A stretch of 64,000 bases of DNA from NCBI GenBank assembly GCA_030549495.1, contig JAUIRK010001029.1, forward strand, positions 620,001 through 684,000, written 5' to 3'. Source of the DNA: Nectonema munidae. Lineage: Eukaryota; Nematomorpha; Nectonematoida; Nectonematidae. The translations under genes and the position numbers were made by a program. Positions 1 through 10,704 of the stretch are shown here, in pieces. How positions within the stretch are numbered: position 1 is the first letter of the stretch; every line of letters begins with the position of its first letter. The notes beneath the pieces were generated by a model, which saw only the letters and a list, made by a program, of their open reading frames with translations, did not search any database and was not told the DNA's origin.

Positions 1-449
1 TCCTCGTTCTTTTATTAAAGTCTGCTATAATTGATTATATTTGTATAGGCATTGTGGATTGTCGCACTTGTCTAACAGTTGCAAGAACAAAGATTTGCTT
101 TTTTGCCATCGATGTTCCGATAAAGACTTGGATCATTCCCATGTTTGCAATTCTAAGGCCTGCTTATCTTTGCAAGATGAGAAAACAAACACGATATGAC
201 TTAATGAATTTTTTTCTTTTGAACCAAATCGAAGACAGTTCTCCTTTTCTTGCAATTCTTTTTTTATCTTGGATCAGATAAAAGTATTGATTTATTTGAA
301 AGACTTCCAAGTGATTGCCAATCCTTATATTCAAAATTTGAGGACTAATGTTGTGTATTAAATAGAATTCTTCTTCTTTGCCTACGCCTTTTCCCCAAGT
401 AGGGGATCGGTAGCCATGATCCGTTGTCTCCATTTCCATCAAAACGGTG
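1..449. other. Flank left of the MULE, no gene seen
   Basis: AT-rich DNA with only short open frames and no recognisable protein or RNA. It ends where the MULE inverted repeat begins. The last 15 bases do not match the sequence beyond the right end of the element, so I could not define a target-site duplication. Confidence 0.6.
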
Positions 450-2064
450 CCTGGTCAAAACGGCCAAAAACCAAAACGGCCAAAACCAAAACGGCCAAAA
501 ACCAAAACAGCCAAAACCAAAACGGCCAAAAACCAAAATGGCCAAAACCAAAACGGCCAAAAACCAAAACGGCTAAAACCAAAACGGCAAAAAAACCAAA
601 ACGGCCAAAAACAAAAACGGCCAAAACCAAAACGGCGAAAAACCAAAACGGCTAAAACCAAAACGGCAAAAAAACCAAAACGGCCAAAACCAAAACGGCC
701 AAAAACCAAAACGGCTAAAACCAAAACGGCAAAAAAACCAAAACGGCCAAAAACCAAAACAGCCAAAACCAAAACGGCCAAAAACCAAAATGGCCAAAAC
801 CAAAACGGCCAAAAACCAAAACGGCTAAAACCAAAACGGCAAAAAACCAAAACGGCCAAAAACAAAAACGGCCAAAACCAAAACGGCCAAAAACCAAAAC
901 GGCCAAAACCAAAACGGCCAAAAACCAAAACGGCTAAAACCAAAACGGCAAAAAAACCAAAACGGCCAAAAACCAAAACAGCCAAAACCAAAACGGCCAA
1001 AAACCAAAATGGCCAAAACCAAAACGGCCAAAAACCAAAACGGCTAAAACCAAAGCGGCAAAAAAACCAAAACGGCCAAAAACAAAAACGGCCAAAACCA
1101 AAAACGGCCAAAAACCAAAACAGCCAAAACCAAAACGGCCAAAAACCAAAATGGCCAAAACCAAAACGGCCAAAAACCAAAACGGCTAAAACCAAAACGG
1201 CAAAAAAACCAAAACGGCCAAAAACAAAAACGGCCAAAACCAAAACGGCCAAAAACCAAAACGGCTAAAACCAAAACGGCAAAAAAACCAAAACGGCCAA
1301 AACCAAAAAGACCAAAAATCAAAAATTTAATACAAAAAGTTGAATCAAGTCAAATAGTTTGATTTCGGGCAAATAAGGATAAATTTCAATTAAATTTCCT
1401 GATCCAATTTTAGTCAAATGTCATTTTTTTTTAATCAAATTCACTCAAATCTGGTGTTTATACGAGCCCCAACCCAAACACCTTAATATTTCCGTCAAAT
1501 GCTAACATTTAGTCACTGTTAAATTCAAATACATAACTCTGGACGTCTTAAAATACTTGGCGTTTTTTCAATTCAATATGAAGCATTTAAGTCTGTATCT
1601 CAAAATAAAAAATTTGATAAAAAATAGAAAAATACAAGTGCTGAAAATCAAAGCTTTTAAAAAAAATCAAAGTAGCAATTTTTTTGTCAGTATCTTAACA
1701 AGAAAAGTTATCAGCACATATTGTGTAAATTTTAGTTTAGAAAAAAGAGAGTCCTGTACATTGATTTGCCTATCATTTTATCCAAAATACCTTGACATAT
1801 CAAAAAATTTATTGTTTGGTAACTATTACAATCATTAGAAGTTGTAAAATTTGTTTGCTTTGTTATTTAAAAGTTGTGTTGTTTAGATGTTAACTTTCAT
1901 TATCAGCTATGCAATTCACTAAAGTAGAAGTGAAAAAGTGCTATTGCTTTTGAGTTAATCTTTGTTTCGATGAATGTAACGATATCATTGTTCACGATTC
2001 CACGAGGACACTCCTCGATGAAGATTTTGATTGATCATCACAACGCTCGCTATATATTCAAGAT
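450..2064 (+). repeat. Left terminal inverted repeat of the MULE
   Basis: Matches 5451-6464 in reverse orientation. The outer 850 bp is minisatellite. The inner part (about 1300-2064) is single-copy within the arm and ends at ATATATTCAAGAT, exactly where the right arm also stops matching. Confidence 0.85.
455..1310 (+). repeat. AAAACGGCC minisatellite with ~110-bp higher-order period
   Basis: Basic 16-17 bp units of the form AAAACGGCCAAAA(A)CC alternate with CC-to-CA, CC-to-CT and GGC-only variants. The block GGCTAAAACCAAAACGGCA recurs near 712, 822, 931 and 1042, giving a higher-order period of about 110 bp. Units contain no stop codon in several frames, so long Lys-Thr-Lys-Thr-Ala-Lys and Val-Phe-Gly-Arg-Phe frames appear on both strands; I do not regard them as genes. 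Confidence 0.9.
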
Positions 2065-2284
2065 TGTGTTGTGCGCAGCCATATGGTGGACAAGATATAA
2101 TTCGTTTCCAGACAAATTCTTTTTGAATTTTTTGAAATATACAACAGCTGAAGCTCATATATGACATGAGATTAGGAAATGCACGATAGTTTGCTTTAAT
2201 GTCCATTTATAAGCACTGAAAGATCACCTCTCTTTCAACCTCTTCAGTCAACTCATTCTTCCGTTCTCTATTTTCCTCCATGGT

Positions 2285-5096
2285 ATGAAGTGCACAATAC
2301 GCCAGTGCAGAAAATGTGGTACTCATTTCACTGAAGCTCATACGTGTGTTGGTAAAGATGATCCTTGCTTATAAAAACTTCAAATTTTCATTTATTATTT
2401 TTCAAAAAGTATAGAGTTAGCAATATTTTTATTATAACTTATATTATGAAAACATTAAATTTTCATTTTTCAGTGCGAAACTACGCATTTTTTATAATAA
2501 TCTTTTTTCAACAAGATGCTCTCTGTTAATTTTTACCTTTCATAAACTATACTTTCAAGGTTTCCTCTACTGTTTAAAGTACCTTAAATAAGCTTATAAT
2601 TATGAATTTCACTTTTTAAATTTTTTATTTTAAAAACATTTTTCTTATGTTTCTTAAGAATTTCATCGAAATTTTGTTGTTATTCAAACAGTTTTCTTCT
2701 AACTAACGTTAAAGTTGCAAACTTGGTAAGTTAGGCTTCTGCTTCCTATTATTGAGCAATACAATATTATTGGAAAACCAACGTCGAATAAAAGAAGTCT
2801 AGTATAAATATTAGACAAGAGCGAAGAAAATTACACATGTAAAAAACAAGGTTACACATCTCCAGATATCCTTAATAAAAAGTTGGTACTTGTAATCTAC
2901 CACCCTTTTAGTCCAAAGCACAGTGTTAACTGCATAAACTAGACCCCTGCCTTATATGCCATCAAATTTCATGAAAAAGTCAATACAGTTATCATACTGA
3001 CTCACTGATCATTGAAACGCTTGATCATTCTTTTGTTTTATTGTTATAGTGACAAATAAACTTCTATAATTCTTAAGACTTATATTATTAAGCTTAGTCG
3101 AGTTAAATGTTTATTTAATCCAATTAAGAGCAATAAATATTTGTTCATTCAGGACAAAGAACAAGCTACAATGAAAGTTATACCGAAAGTAATGAAGTTT
3201 TTGAAGATGGATCAACATCTAATACACTTATAACAAGTAAAAATTATTGATTTTCGAATTTTTTATAGAAATCTTTAATTTTTCTTAGCTGATGAGTTCA
3301 ATTATGCGATTTTATTGGAAAAGAGCTTGGACGATTCTCTACCCGCTGAAATCTTTTCAGAAGAAGTTGTTCGTGAATATGAAGTTATAGAAGAAGGGTC
3401 ACAAAAAGCTAAAAGCGTTTTGCTTCACCAAAGAAAGTAAGAAATTATAAATTGTCGATACTTTTATGTATCTTTTCTTTTAAGGTTTTCTTTCACTGTA
3501 AAGCACCGAACTTGTGATTAGACATATTGGAGATGTTGCAAAAGAACGTGTAAAGCTTCAATCATTTAGGAGGGCATTAACTTTAAAAATGGAAGGTATC
3601 ATCATAACCATGATCAAGTAGAAGTTAGCTTGAAAGATAATGTCATGTTGAGAAAGAATGTGAAAAGTATCGGCTCAGAAAACGTAAGGATACATTAAAA
3701 CATTATTATTATTAGAATTAAATTTATTTTTTTTAGATTTTTAAATCTGCTTCTATCATTGTTTATGATGAAATGTTAAAAGTTAAAAATACGCCTAGTT
3801 TACCGGATCCAAACCAGCTAGTAAGAGTTGTGAACAGGAAAAGAGAAAAGCTAAGACCCCAACATCCAAACTCTCTGGATTTTATTTTAGAAGAAAGCCA
3901 TATACCATCTAACTTTCTAATTTCTGATTTGAGACACCGAGATGAACGCCACCTGTTATTTGCAACTTCAACACAATTAACTTTGCTTGCAGAAGCAAAA
4001 ACTTGGTAAAAAAGCAACTTTTCATTCAACTTCCTATATATTATGAGTTTCAGGTATGTTGATGGGACTTTTAAATTAATCAAAAAGCCGTTTGTTTAGT
4101 TGTTCTCGTTCCACACTTTTCTTCGATCTGATGATTGCGCAAAACAGCTACCTTTATTTTTTGTTTTAATGAGCTCAAGAAGAGAAGACGATTATGATAT
4201 CATATTTCAAAAAGTAATTTAAAATTTTTTTATTTAGTTCAAAAAATAAGGTACACTTTTTAAAATGTCAATCGGATTTTTATCTAAAGGTATTTTTTTA
4301 ACTTTTCAATTATATTTAAGTTGAAGAGTTTGTTATCAAAAAATATAAAACTATTCTTGTCAAATATCTGGATGTTACTTTCATTGGTGTCAAGCTGTAT
4401 GGAGAAAGGTTAGTTTATCCATCTATATTTTTTTATGTTTTTGATCTTTTCATTTTAAGGTCCAAGAAGTTGGATTAACCGATGCTTTCAACTATGATAG
4501 AGGAACATATAAGTTTATCAAAAATTTTTTAGCCTTACCTCTTTTACCTGTACAATATATCAAGTAGAAAATACTTTTCATTAACAAACCAGTTTATTCT
4601 TCAGCTTCATTTTTTAAGATGTTTATTTGAAGAAATGAAATCTAATGCCTCTTTAGAAAAAATCCATGAGCTGTGCTTTTACATTGAAAACACTTGGATG
4701 ATGGATAACATCTGGGGGCCTGGTGATTGGTGTGTTTTTAATCAGCCCATTAGAACAAACAATGATGTTGAAGGGTGGCACAATCGCTTCAATAATAAAA
4801 AAAACTACAAAGAATCTTTATGATGTTATAAGAAGAATTCACGAAGAAGCCATGCTTTTATCTTTACAGGTTAGTTATATATATTTAAAGTAAAAGTATA
4901 ACTAAAATTGAAATTTATTTCACAGATTCGACTGATTTCGGATAGAAAGTTGCAAAGAATTCAAAGAAAGTCTTACCAAAAACATCAAAAAAAAGTGATG
5001 GAATTATGGCAAAAATATACGGAAGATTCTTTGAATATTAGAAGTCTTCATAAAAGACTTTCTTTAACTCAAAAAATTCCTGTAGTACGAAAATAA
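2285..5096 (+). pseudogene. MULE transposase (FLYWCH zinc finger plus MULE domain), inactivated
   Basis: This would be the transposase of the surrounding element. I read exons joined by GT-AG introns. The first starts at ATG 2285 and carries CRKCGTHFTEAHTC, a possible zinc knuckle, with a donor at 2352. The next begins at 3153. A FLYWCH finger follows near 3520-3620 (YWRCCKRTCKAS, then HHNHDQ). The exon from 3738 leads into the DDE core motif WYVDGTFK, split by an intron near 4008-4053. GCYFHWCQAVWRK (about 4368-4410) and RTNNDVEGWHNRF (4753-4791) are typical MULE motifs. The C-terminus ends in IPVVRK at 5096, with AATAAA about 35 bases on. I count three in-frame stops (two in the FLYWCH region, one after KKPFV) and two frameshifts (before GCYFHW and in the A-run after FNNKK), so this copy should not make active enzyme. 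Exon joints are my reading and not proven. Confidence 0.75.
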
Positions 5097-5450
5097 CTAC
5101 AATATTTTTTTCTTTATATATACTACATTTTCAATAAATTGTTTCAACATATTTAAAAAACTTTTATTTAATTTTTACTATTTTGAAATGAAACTCATTT
5201 TTTGGAAATTTTTTGGTCTCCAAGTTTATTATATATTTTTATTAAAATTTCATTAAGTCAAGTGAAACTATATAATTATTTGAAGTTTCTATAATTGGGA
5301 TCTATAAGTAGTTATTAAATGTTTTTTAATGTGTACCAGTGTCTCTATGTTTTAAATTGTTTGTATAATTAATTATGTTTGTTGGAGTAAAAAATTGATT
5401 AAAACTAAATTTTGAGTTTTCATTGTTTTTATGTATTTTGTTCATTAAAG

Positions 5451-6464
5451 ATCTTGAATATATAGCGAGCGTTGTGATGATCAATCAAAATCTTCATCGA
5501 GGAGTGTCCTCGTGGAATCGTGAACAATGATATCGTTACATTCATCGAAACAAAGATTAACTCAAAAGCAATAGAACTTTTTCACTTCTACTTTAGTGAA
5601 TTGCATAGCTGATAATGAAAGTTAACATCTAAACAACACAACTTTTAAATAGCAAAGCAAACAAATTTTACAACTTCTAATGATTGTAATAGTTACCAAA
5701 CAATAAATTTTTTGATATGTCAACGTATTTTGGATAAAAGGATAGGCAAATCAATGTACAGGACTCTCTTTTTTCTAAACTAAAATTTACACAATATGTG
5801 CTGATAACTTTTCTTGTTAAGATACTGACAAAAAAATTGCTACTTTGATTTTTTTAAAAGCTTTGATTTTGAGCACTTGTATTTTTCTATTTTTTATCAA
5901 ACTTTTTATTTTGAGATACAGACTTAAATGCTTCATATTGAATTGAAAAAACGCCAAGTATTTTAAGACGTCCAGAGTTATGTGTTTGAATTTAACAGTG
6001 ACTAAATGTTAGCATTTGACGGAAATGTTAAGGTGTTTGGGTTGGGGCTCGTATAAACACCAGATTTGAGTGAATTTGATAAAAAAAAAATGACATTTGA
6101 CTAAAATTGGATCAGGAAATTTAATTGAAATTTATCCTTATTTGCCCGAAATCAAACTATTTGACTTGATTCAACTTTTTGTATTAAATTTTTGGTTTTT
6201 GGTCTTTTTGGTTTTGGCCGTTTTGGTTTTAGCCGTTTTGGTTTTTGGCCATTTTGGTTTTGGCCGTTTTTGTTTTTGGCCGTTTTGGTTTTTTTGCCGT
6301 TTTGGTTTTAGCCGTTTTGGTTTTTGGCCGTTTTGGTTTTGGCCATTTTGGTTTTCGGCCGTTTTGGTTTTGGCTGTTTTGGTTTTTGGCCGTTTTGGTT
6401 TTGGCCGTTTTGGTTTTGGCCGTTTTGGTTTTAGCCGTTTTGGTTTTTGGCCGTTTTGACCAGG
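5451..6464 (-). repeat. Right terminal inverted repeat of the MULE
   Basis: Reverse complement of the left arm. It keeps only about 270 bp of minisatellite (6200-6460, read here as GGCCGTTTTGG units) against about 850 bp on the left. Confidence 0.85.
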
Positions 6465-7730
6465 AACCCTCAACTCCCTTGAAATATATACATTTATACA
6501 CTTTCTATTAGCCCAATGCGCTTGGAATCAAATTAGTCAAAATGTATTGGCGGCCGGGCTGATAAATTTAGGACAAAGTTAACAAAAATATATAATATAT
6601 CATTCAAAAAGTCTAAGAAGTGATAAATTTAGCAGCCCGCTATGGCAAAGGTATAGAAAAAAAGTTACGTGGTTTTTCTTTGAAAAAAATAGAGTTTGGA
6701 TATGTGTGTCGTCAACGGGAATGAGTGAAATTGAGCCATCACTATTCGATAATACACGAAAATGGTGGAAGATGGGATCGTTGTAGCTCCTGTGGTCAAC
6801 GATACAGATGATGATGCAGGAAATATTCTAGGCAGTATAAGGGATTCGTTGTTAGAAGGAATAAGATGGCAGGGCATGACTTCACAACTTTCATCATATT
6901 TAAATGAGGGGGGCAAGAACTTCACATCACAAGGTGCTACAATTAAAAAAATTCTCATTATACACACGGTAATTTAAACATAAAGGCAGATCACTGAATT
7001 AAAAAAGGAGTAATCTTGTTAACCCATTATATCCTAGTGTCCACATATGTGTACATGAAAAAAACATTAAAATTTAGCCTTCAAAAAAATTGAAAACAGT
7101 TTTTAATGTTTTTCTAATTTTTATTCTGTTCCTTCACTATCACAAAAAGAAAAAAAATTAATATAATACTTGGTTTTATGTTACTCTTAGTCTGAAAATT
7201 TTTTTAAAGTTTTTATCTTTAAATAGTTGCTGAAATGCTTAGATAAAATGAAAGGTTTTCAAAAATATTTTTTCCTTTTTTTTAGTATTTGTGTTGAGCT
7301 AAAAAGCTAAGAGCTATAACACGATATAATGCGCAATTAATTTAAGCATTAAAGTTTCTCTCATTCACTCTAAAGAAAAATTAATTGTTCACAAATGGTG
7401 TGCACAACTCAATGATATACATCAGTTGATTGATGATTCAATGTGTGTTGTCTTTTATAAAACTTTATTGATTTTTTTGTAGCTTGCTGCTCTTGATTTT
7501 AATACCAAGTTGTTAGTAATATTATGTATTGTAAAGGTGATTTGGTTAGTGCAAAAGCTTTTCTTTTTGATGACATGAAAGTTCCTTTGAAAGAAAGATG
7601 GAGTCATCGTTTTGGAAAGTCTCACAATTCTGCTAAAGTGTATGGAATAGTAAAAGAAGTCAACGCTTATGGTGTTCATGTCCTGGGAAGATGGAGATGA
7701 CTCAATAATCCAGGCAAAAAAAGTCGAAAA
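6465..7730. other. Intergenic; two unassigned coding-like fragments
   Basis: No recognised gene. A plus-strand frame at 6762-6977 (MVEDGIVVAPVVNDTDDDAG) and another from about 7524 (MYCKGDLVSAKAF, then KVYGIVKEVNAYGVHV, with DGDDSIIQAKK in a shifted frame) read more like protein than their surroundings. The second has a chromo-like flavour seen in some transposon proteins. Neither matches a family I can name, and both look like debris. Confidence 0.3.
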
Positions 7731-7734
7731 AGAA

Positions 7735-7835
7735 AATGATGAGGCCTCTTTATATGAGAAAGGGGGACCTGCGATTAAGAAATCCCAAACGAAACCACGA
7801 CACTTACCTCATGGGTGGTTATGGAAATTGTGTCG
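7735..7835 (+). repeat. Dispersed repeat, copy 1 of 2
   Basis: About 95 bp (CTCTTTATATGAGAAAGGGG to ATGGAAATTGTGT) that recurs almost unchanged and in the same orientation at 13130-13228. Confidence 0.75.
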
Positions 7836-7889
7836 ATTTTTTTTTAATTTTTATTATTTATATCTGAAATTTTCATACCTAAGAATTAC

Positions 7890-8040
7890 GGGGGTACCAA
7901 TGATCTTTACAGGATCTAGAATCACAGTACCATTGATTTTTAACTGGGCCTATTATCACAGTACCAATGATCTTTAACTGGACCTAGAATCACAGTACCA
8001 ATGTTCTTTAACTGGACCTAGGATCAGAGGGACCTAGAAT
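7890..8040 (+). repeat. Tandem ~36-bp repeat (about four copies)
   Basis: Units of the form AGTACCAATGATCTTTAACT followed by GGACCTAGAATCAC repeat four times with small changes. A single related unit lies at 13604-13635. Confidence 0.75.
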
Positions 8041-8484
8041 CCTACATCTCGAGAGAAACAGGCGTATCTTAGTATAAAATAAAAGGTTTAAATGGATTGA
8101 AGTCGCAGGTCTGGAATACGTTTGGTATCGTGGTAAATGAAAAAACACTGATTTGGATATTGCCGCTTGTAAAGTATGCTTACAAGCTTTCGCTTTTTGT
8201 GAAAGAAAAACAGGTACTTCTATTCTTAGGAGACACAAGTGCAAAATTAAAGAAGATTATCATTGTTAGGAGAACTTTTAAAATAATATACACAATTCGA
8301 AATAATAATACTTACAATGACGCACGATTCATTAACGGAACATTGTCATGAGAAGATTCGGATTATTCTCATTATAAGCGTAACTTAACAGATTTTTTTA
8401 ATTGAGCGAACACTTCACTCCAAGTGTTCAAAGTGCTAATTACACTTTCGCAGCAACAATGAGTAAGTGTAGTACACGCAGGGC

Positions 8485-8548
8485 GGTGGAGGCGGAGGTA
8501 TTTTAGATGCCTGGAGTCGGAGTCGTGAAAAATTCTGACTCCGACTCC
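8485..8548. repeat. GGAGTCGGAGTCG repeat fragment
   Basis: GGAGTCGGAGTCGTG and TTCTGACTCCGACTCCTGA form inverted arms. Related GAGTC/GACTCC stretches occur near 25035-25085 and 46500-46565. Likely termini of a small dispersed element whose family I cannot assign. Confidence 0.4.
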
Positions 8549-8910
8549 TGATATAATATTTTCGTTTTGACTTTTTATATCAAAAATATAAAAAGGTTCA
8601 ATCTTGAAAAAAGTAAAGATTCATTTGTGATTTATAATTGGAGCAAATAGACATAGAGTAAACAGGGGCACACATCCTCAAAATTATTGGGGGGTGGGGG
8701 GAAATTTTTTTCTTGCAATTTTCAAAATTAGTGGTCTAGAAATACCACGGAAGACCAAATATTGAAGCAATTCTTTAAAATAGAGTTTATTCAGCGCATA
8801 CCTAAAGTCCTAAATTTATAAGACTACTTTATATTTTTTTACAAAATTGGTGAATTTAGATACAATACTTCCAGCGAAAATATTTTAATTAAATTTGCAT
8901 ATCGAATATA

Positions 8911-9423
8911 ATTAAAAAGTAGGAAAAAATGCCCCAATTTAAAATTAAGAAAAAATGCCCCAACACAAAAAATTATTAATTATTTTAAAAAAGATATGTC
9001 AAATAAAGATTTTTTGTAAAAAAAAAGTTAACTCTTCATCTAAAACATTTAAAATTTAATTAAAGTAAACTAAAAAACTCAGCATACGACAATTCTTTAA
9101 ATACAAAAATATTTTTCGACTTTGTGTGTATCAGAACACTTTCTAAATATAATTTATATTTTAACTGATTTTAAGAACACATTCCCACAAATCTGCACCT
9201 TTGCTATTGTTTTCAAGAACTTTATAAAGGAAAAACCCTATAGATTAAGAAATTTTAGAAATTTAGCCTTTCAAAACGGTACCAAATAAAAATATTTATA
9301 TAATTAAAAAAATCCTGAAAATCAAAAATTAGGGGGAATTTTTTCCTACTTTTTAATTGGGGCATTTATTTCGGGGCATATTTTCTGGGGGCATTTTTTC
9401 CGGGGGCATTTTTACCTACAACC
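8911..9423. mobile_element. Nested MITE with 10-bp target duplication
   Basis: ATCGAATATA occurs directly on both sides (8901-8910 and 9424-9433). Just inside are GTAGGAAAAAATGCCCC and, reversed, GTAGGTAAAAATGCCCC. Extra AAAATGCCCC motifs lie below each end. The whole block is missing from the sister hAT copy at 30754. A 9-10 bp duplication fits a Mutator-type mover. It has no coding capacity. Confidence 0.75.
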
Positions 9424-9956
9424 ATCGAATATACACTAGTTTAAAAAAATCCAAAAATGTTAGGGGGTGGAATAGGCTTTTCATTTGAAAAATGAAGTAG
9501 TCTACCAGGCACATTACAGGAATTGATGAAAGGATATTTGATTCATAGAGAAAAAATATAACTGAAGGTTGGATAGTTTTATGAGTGAATGTAGTCTAAA
9601 GGCAAAGAGACTACTAGACACCCTGCGATGTTTATATGAAAAAATGTGATTGATTCAGGGGCAAGGGTATAAAATGAAGTTATAATTGTGCAAACAAAAA
9701 ATTAAGATCGCATTATTTCATTTTACTCAGCATCATTCAAAAATAGTTTAAACGCTAAATTGATGCAAGCTACAAAAATCTACAAAAAGTAAAATAACTG
9801 TTAACATTTTGGAATGATTTGCCTTTTATAATAACTTTTAAGGAAAAAAAGTCTATCAGAAAAAGTTATAGAGCTTCAACAAAAACTAAAAAATTTTAGA
9901 GCATAACTTAAGTTTTTTGAAAACTAATTTGACATATCCCCTATAGCATACTTTAT

Positions 9957-10112
9957 GGGTGGCATGGCAGGTTGGTTGAGATGATGGACATAGCACGGAA
10001 GCCTGTGGATTCGATTCCTCATCGATACGAATTTGTTCATAGTTTGACATAAGCGGTACATCAGTGCCTGGTCAATGAAAATACATCCGCTGCACCTTAC
10101 CTTTTACTCAAA
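9957..10112 (+). repeat. tRNA-derived SINE relic inside hAT copy 1
   Basis: GGTTGGTTGAGATGATGG resembles a pol III A box and GGATTCGATTCC a B box. The tail, with TCATAGTTTGACATAAGCGG and ATGAAAATACATCCGC, aligns with the better preserved SINE at 61435. It is shared with the hAT copy at 30754 (31292-31445), so it entered the hAT before the family spread. Confidence 0.6.
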
Positions 10113-10504
10113 ATTGGAAATTTTGCTACATAATTAACATAAGAGAGAAAGGAGACTAAATAAACTAATAAAGCAATTTTCACTATTTTAAAATGGAATC
10201 GTCTGTTCTCAGAATAATTTCAAAATAATAGGAGGCATAAATAATTAGAGTTTATTTGATATTTTCAAGTTTTTATAAGCAGCAAAAGCCAACGTTTAAG
10301 TAGCAGCCCTTATAATTAAAAAATTATTTAAATAAGGGTCGACAGACATTTCGTCCCATAGACAATTTGCCCCCTGACAAAATGGAATTGTTTCATCCAT
10401 CTTTGCTTATTATATCTGTAAAATTATTAAAAAAATTTATATTCTTGTTTATTTTATTTCTATTAAATTATTTCAAATTAATCAATTTATCTCTTAATTT
10501 TTTA

Positions 10505-10640
10505 GAATTGTCCATGAGACAAAATGTCTTATGAAAATAACGGGCCGAATTGTCCATGAAACAAAATGTCTTATGAAAATAATGGGGCGAATTGTCCATG
10601 GGACGAACTGTCTTATAAAAATAATGGGGCGAAATGTCCG
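10505..10640 (+). repeat. 42-bp tandem repeats, about three copies
   Basis: Each unit runs GAATTGTCCATGRGACRAAM then TGTCTTATRAAAATAAYGGG. The same array with about four units is in the intact hAT copy at 31830-31998. Confidence 0.85.
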
Positions 10641-10671
10641 AGGACCACAGTGGGGGATCCAGAAATCTTTT

Positions 10672-10701
10672 GTGGGGGGGGGGGGGGGGGGGGGGGGGGG
10701 G
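10672..10701 (+). repeat. Poly(G) tract of nearly 30 bases
   Basis: An almost uninterrupted run of G directly after the 42-bp array. A run of similar length sits at the matching place in the copy at 31985-32017. Confidence 0.9.
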
Positions 10702-10704
10702 TAT

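Larger units (their letters stand above)
450..6464. mobile_element. Full-length MULE DNA transposon with minisatellite-bearing inverted repeats
   Basis: The left end (CCTGGTCAAAACGGCC at 450) and the right end (GGCCGTTTTGACCAGG ending at 6464) are exact reverse complements. The inverted repeats run inward to about 2064 on the left and from 5451 on the right. The inner non-repetitive 750-765 bp of each arm is almost identical, so the insertion is fairly young. The left arm (about 1.6 kb) is longer than the right (about 1.0 kb) because its AAAACGGCC minisatellite is longer. Between the arms lie exons of a FLYWCH/MULE transposase read on the plus strand. No clear 8-11 bp target duplication was found, so the exact ends may be off by a few bases. 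Assignment to the Mutator superfamily rests on the transposase; a Phantom-like animal subgroup is possible but not shown. Confidence 0.85.

Noticed and set aside
455-1310. CRISPR-like array
   Set aside because: Units are contiguous 16-17 bp repeats without unique spacers, inside the inverted repeat of a eukaryotic transposon.
416-1322. Long overlapping open frames on both strands (Lys-Thr-Lys-Thr-Ala-Lys and Val-Phe-Gly-Arg-Phe repeats)
   Set aside because: They exist only because the minisatellite unit lacks stop codons; the mirror array at 6171-6511 does the same. No unique sequence, start context or domain supports a protein.
447-6468. Target-site duplication for the MULE
   Set aside because: No 8-11 bp direct match was found in the immediate flanks for any placement of the ends; I left it unassigned.
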